From positions 186,001-250,000 of the forward strand of contig NW_002476370.1 in the NCBI RefSeq assembly GCF_000189635.1: a stretch of 64,000 bases of DNA, given 5' to 3'. Below the pieces are notes generated by a model. It saw only the letters and a list, made by a program, of their open reading frames with translations, was not told the origin of the DNA and did not search any database. Both the position numbers and the translations under genes were made by a program. The DNA is from Tetrahymena thermophila SB210 (taxonomy: Eukaryota > Ciliophora > Oligohymenophorea > Hymenostomatida > Tetrahymenidae). Of the stretch, positions 62,826 to 64,000 are shown one piece after another; position 1 is the stretch's first letter, and each line of letters opens with the position of its first letter.

Positions 62826-63630
62826 ATTTGTTTGCAAATACTAAATGAAAGCTTAAGTAATAACTAATTAATTTCAATTGAATTAAAAATTGTTAATTTA
62901 TTTTTTAAGTTTTAACTATAATTTTTTGAATTTAATTTATGTAAAAACATTTCAAAAGTAAAATAACAAACAAACATAATTTTTTCAAATAGCCTTTCAA
63001 AATTAGTAGAATAAAAATTAATTTAATGAATGATAGAAAATACATAGTTTTTTTGAGCTAAGTATAATACAATATTAATTCATTAAAATTTACATACTTT
63101 TTAATAGCTCAATGAGCTGGATTTTAAAGATATTTAAATTAAAATATCTTTAAAATCCAATTAATATAGAATTATGTTGTTAATTTTAATCTAAAGAAAT
63201 TCTAAATTATGTTTCATAGTTGATAATGAAAAAAAACTTAGTAAGTTATTTAATTTTTTAGTTAGTTAGTTACAGTTTGATATATTATTTTCTACTGTAA
63301 ATAAAATAGAAAAAATTTAATTACTAAATATATCTTCCAAAACAGAATTTAAAGTAGCGAAAAGTTGTTATTTTTTTTTTGCAAAGAAAAAATATTCAAC
63401 AAAATATTTATTATTTAACAAACAATACTTATATAACTCAATCTAATATATCTTACTTTAATAAATCTGCAACCCTATCTTTCCTCTATTAATATTAAAA
63501 AATTATATCTTACTTTAATTTATTAAAAAGATAGTGAAATATATTGATTGATTTTGAGAAAATTATTCTTCCAAATAAATTTATTGCCTTCCTTATTTTT
63601 GAATTTAAAAATTTTGATAAAGAAATTTAC
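62826..63630. other. Spacer with strong inverted repeat
   Basis: A+T-rich, holding the promoter of the F-box-like gene and the inverted repeat at 63118-63159. The frame of the partial gene to the right remains open into this region without coding character; it may be intron or 3' UTR. Confidence 0.5.
63118..63159. repeat. Perfect 18-bp inverted repeat with 6-nt loop
   Basis: TGGATTTTAAAGATATTT, six bases (AAATTA), then its exact reverse complement. It could form a long hairpin in RNA or a cruciform in DNA. It is not followed by a T-run, and no tRNA- or SECIS-like motif is present. Confidence 0.9.
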
Positions 63631-64000
63631 ATCTATTTAACGGCTTGCTGCTAATCTTCTGACAATTGGAGAATTTTTAAGATTTTCATTATAAACTTCT
63701 GGTGTTAGGGAAAAATCTTTTTACTTTCTTTTGAAATTCTAATATTTATCAAATCCCTTATGGATTGATTCTATTTAGTGAGGTTGGTTATCTTTAGAGT
63801 TATTATTCTTATTTTAACTCTTTATATTGGATACTGCGCCTGCTTTATTATAGTTTAATTCAGATTTTATTCTTTCATATATTAAAGGATTTGGGTTATA
63901 ATCAACTTCTAAAATAGGAGTTTTTACAAAGCTTCTATTTGCATTTTTCTCATTTTCGTATTATTCAAAGCTGCTTTATAAAAATTTTTTAATTTGTTTA
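63631..64000 (-). CDS. Partial gene at right edge, unknown protein
   Basis: Coding-like frame entering from beyond position 64000; the 5' end is outside the window. It reads for example SFVKTPILEVDYNPNPLIYE, ...SIHKGFDKYQNFKRK... and ...SPIVRRLAASRQID. The clear coding character ends at 63631, where a GTAAATTT donor follows; the next exon or stop codon was not identified. No domain is recognised. Confidence 0.55.

Overview
The window reads as macronuclear DNA of a ciliate, most likely Tetrahymena. Intergenic DNA is extremely A+T-rich. Every long reading frame uses TAA and TAG as glutamine and ends only at TGA, and most introns are short with GTAA...TAG ends. Read with the standard code almost every gene looks shattered; read with the ciliate code about twenty genes come out whole, and spliced lengths divide by three wherever I closed a model.

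Layout. 1-2669 (+): 3' end of a leucine-rich-repeat (LRR) gene built from 90-nt repeat exons separated by related introns. 3158-4430 (+): a probable decayed gene, followed by a small acidic coiled-coil protein (4503-5111, -). 6249-8009 (-): proteasome ATPase RPT1. 9892-14920 (-): protein with two cyclic-nucleotide-binding folds and a very long low-complexity tail. 17619-20298 (+): unknown Ser/Asn/Gln-rich protein. 21365-22885 (-): secreted phosphoesterase/phospholipase C-like enzyme. 24611-27214 (-): tandem pair of membrane-protein paralogs. 28102-29553 (-): second LRR protein. 30150-33560: three identical tRNA-Glu(UUC) genes flanking a Rab GTPase (31719-32336, -). 33688-35873 (-): coiled-coil protein. 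37798-39138 (-): dual-specificity-phosphatase fold lacking its catalytic Cys and Arg. 41140-42722 (-): NHL-repeat protein. 44705-47392 (+): unknown protein with a Pro/Tyr-rich N-terminus. 49026-49373 (-): small tail-anchored protein. 50387-54541 (-): large protein with five zinc knuckles. 56110-58224 (-): unknown low-complexity protein. 58986-59593 (-): selenocysteine glutathione peroxidase with a candidate SECIS element in its 3' UTR. 60136-62825 (-): F-box-like protein. 63631-64000 (-): partial gene running off the right edge.

This is a eukaryotic neighbourhood of separately transcribed genes, not operons. Functions span proteolysis (RPT1, F-box-like), signalling (cyclic-nucleotide-binding protein, pseudophosphatase, Rab), redox defence (glutathione peroxidase), lipid or phosphate-ester hydrolysis, RNA binding (zinc knuckles) and translation (tRNA-Glu). 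I found no transposase, CRISPR array or rRNA. The strongest unusual observations are the selenoprotein, where TGA is both the only stop and a sense codon, the exon-by-exon LRR array, the pseudophosphatase, and a 26-nt intron conserved in two paralogs. All coordinates and translations were worked out by eye, without database searches.
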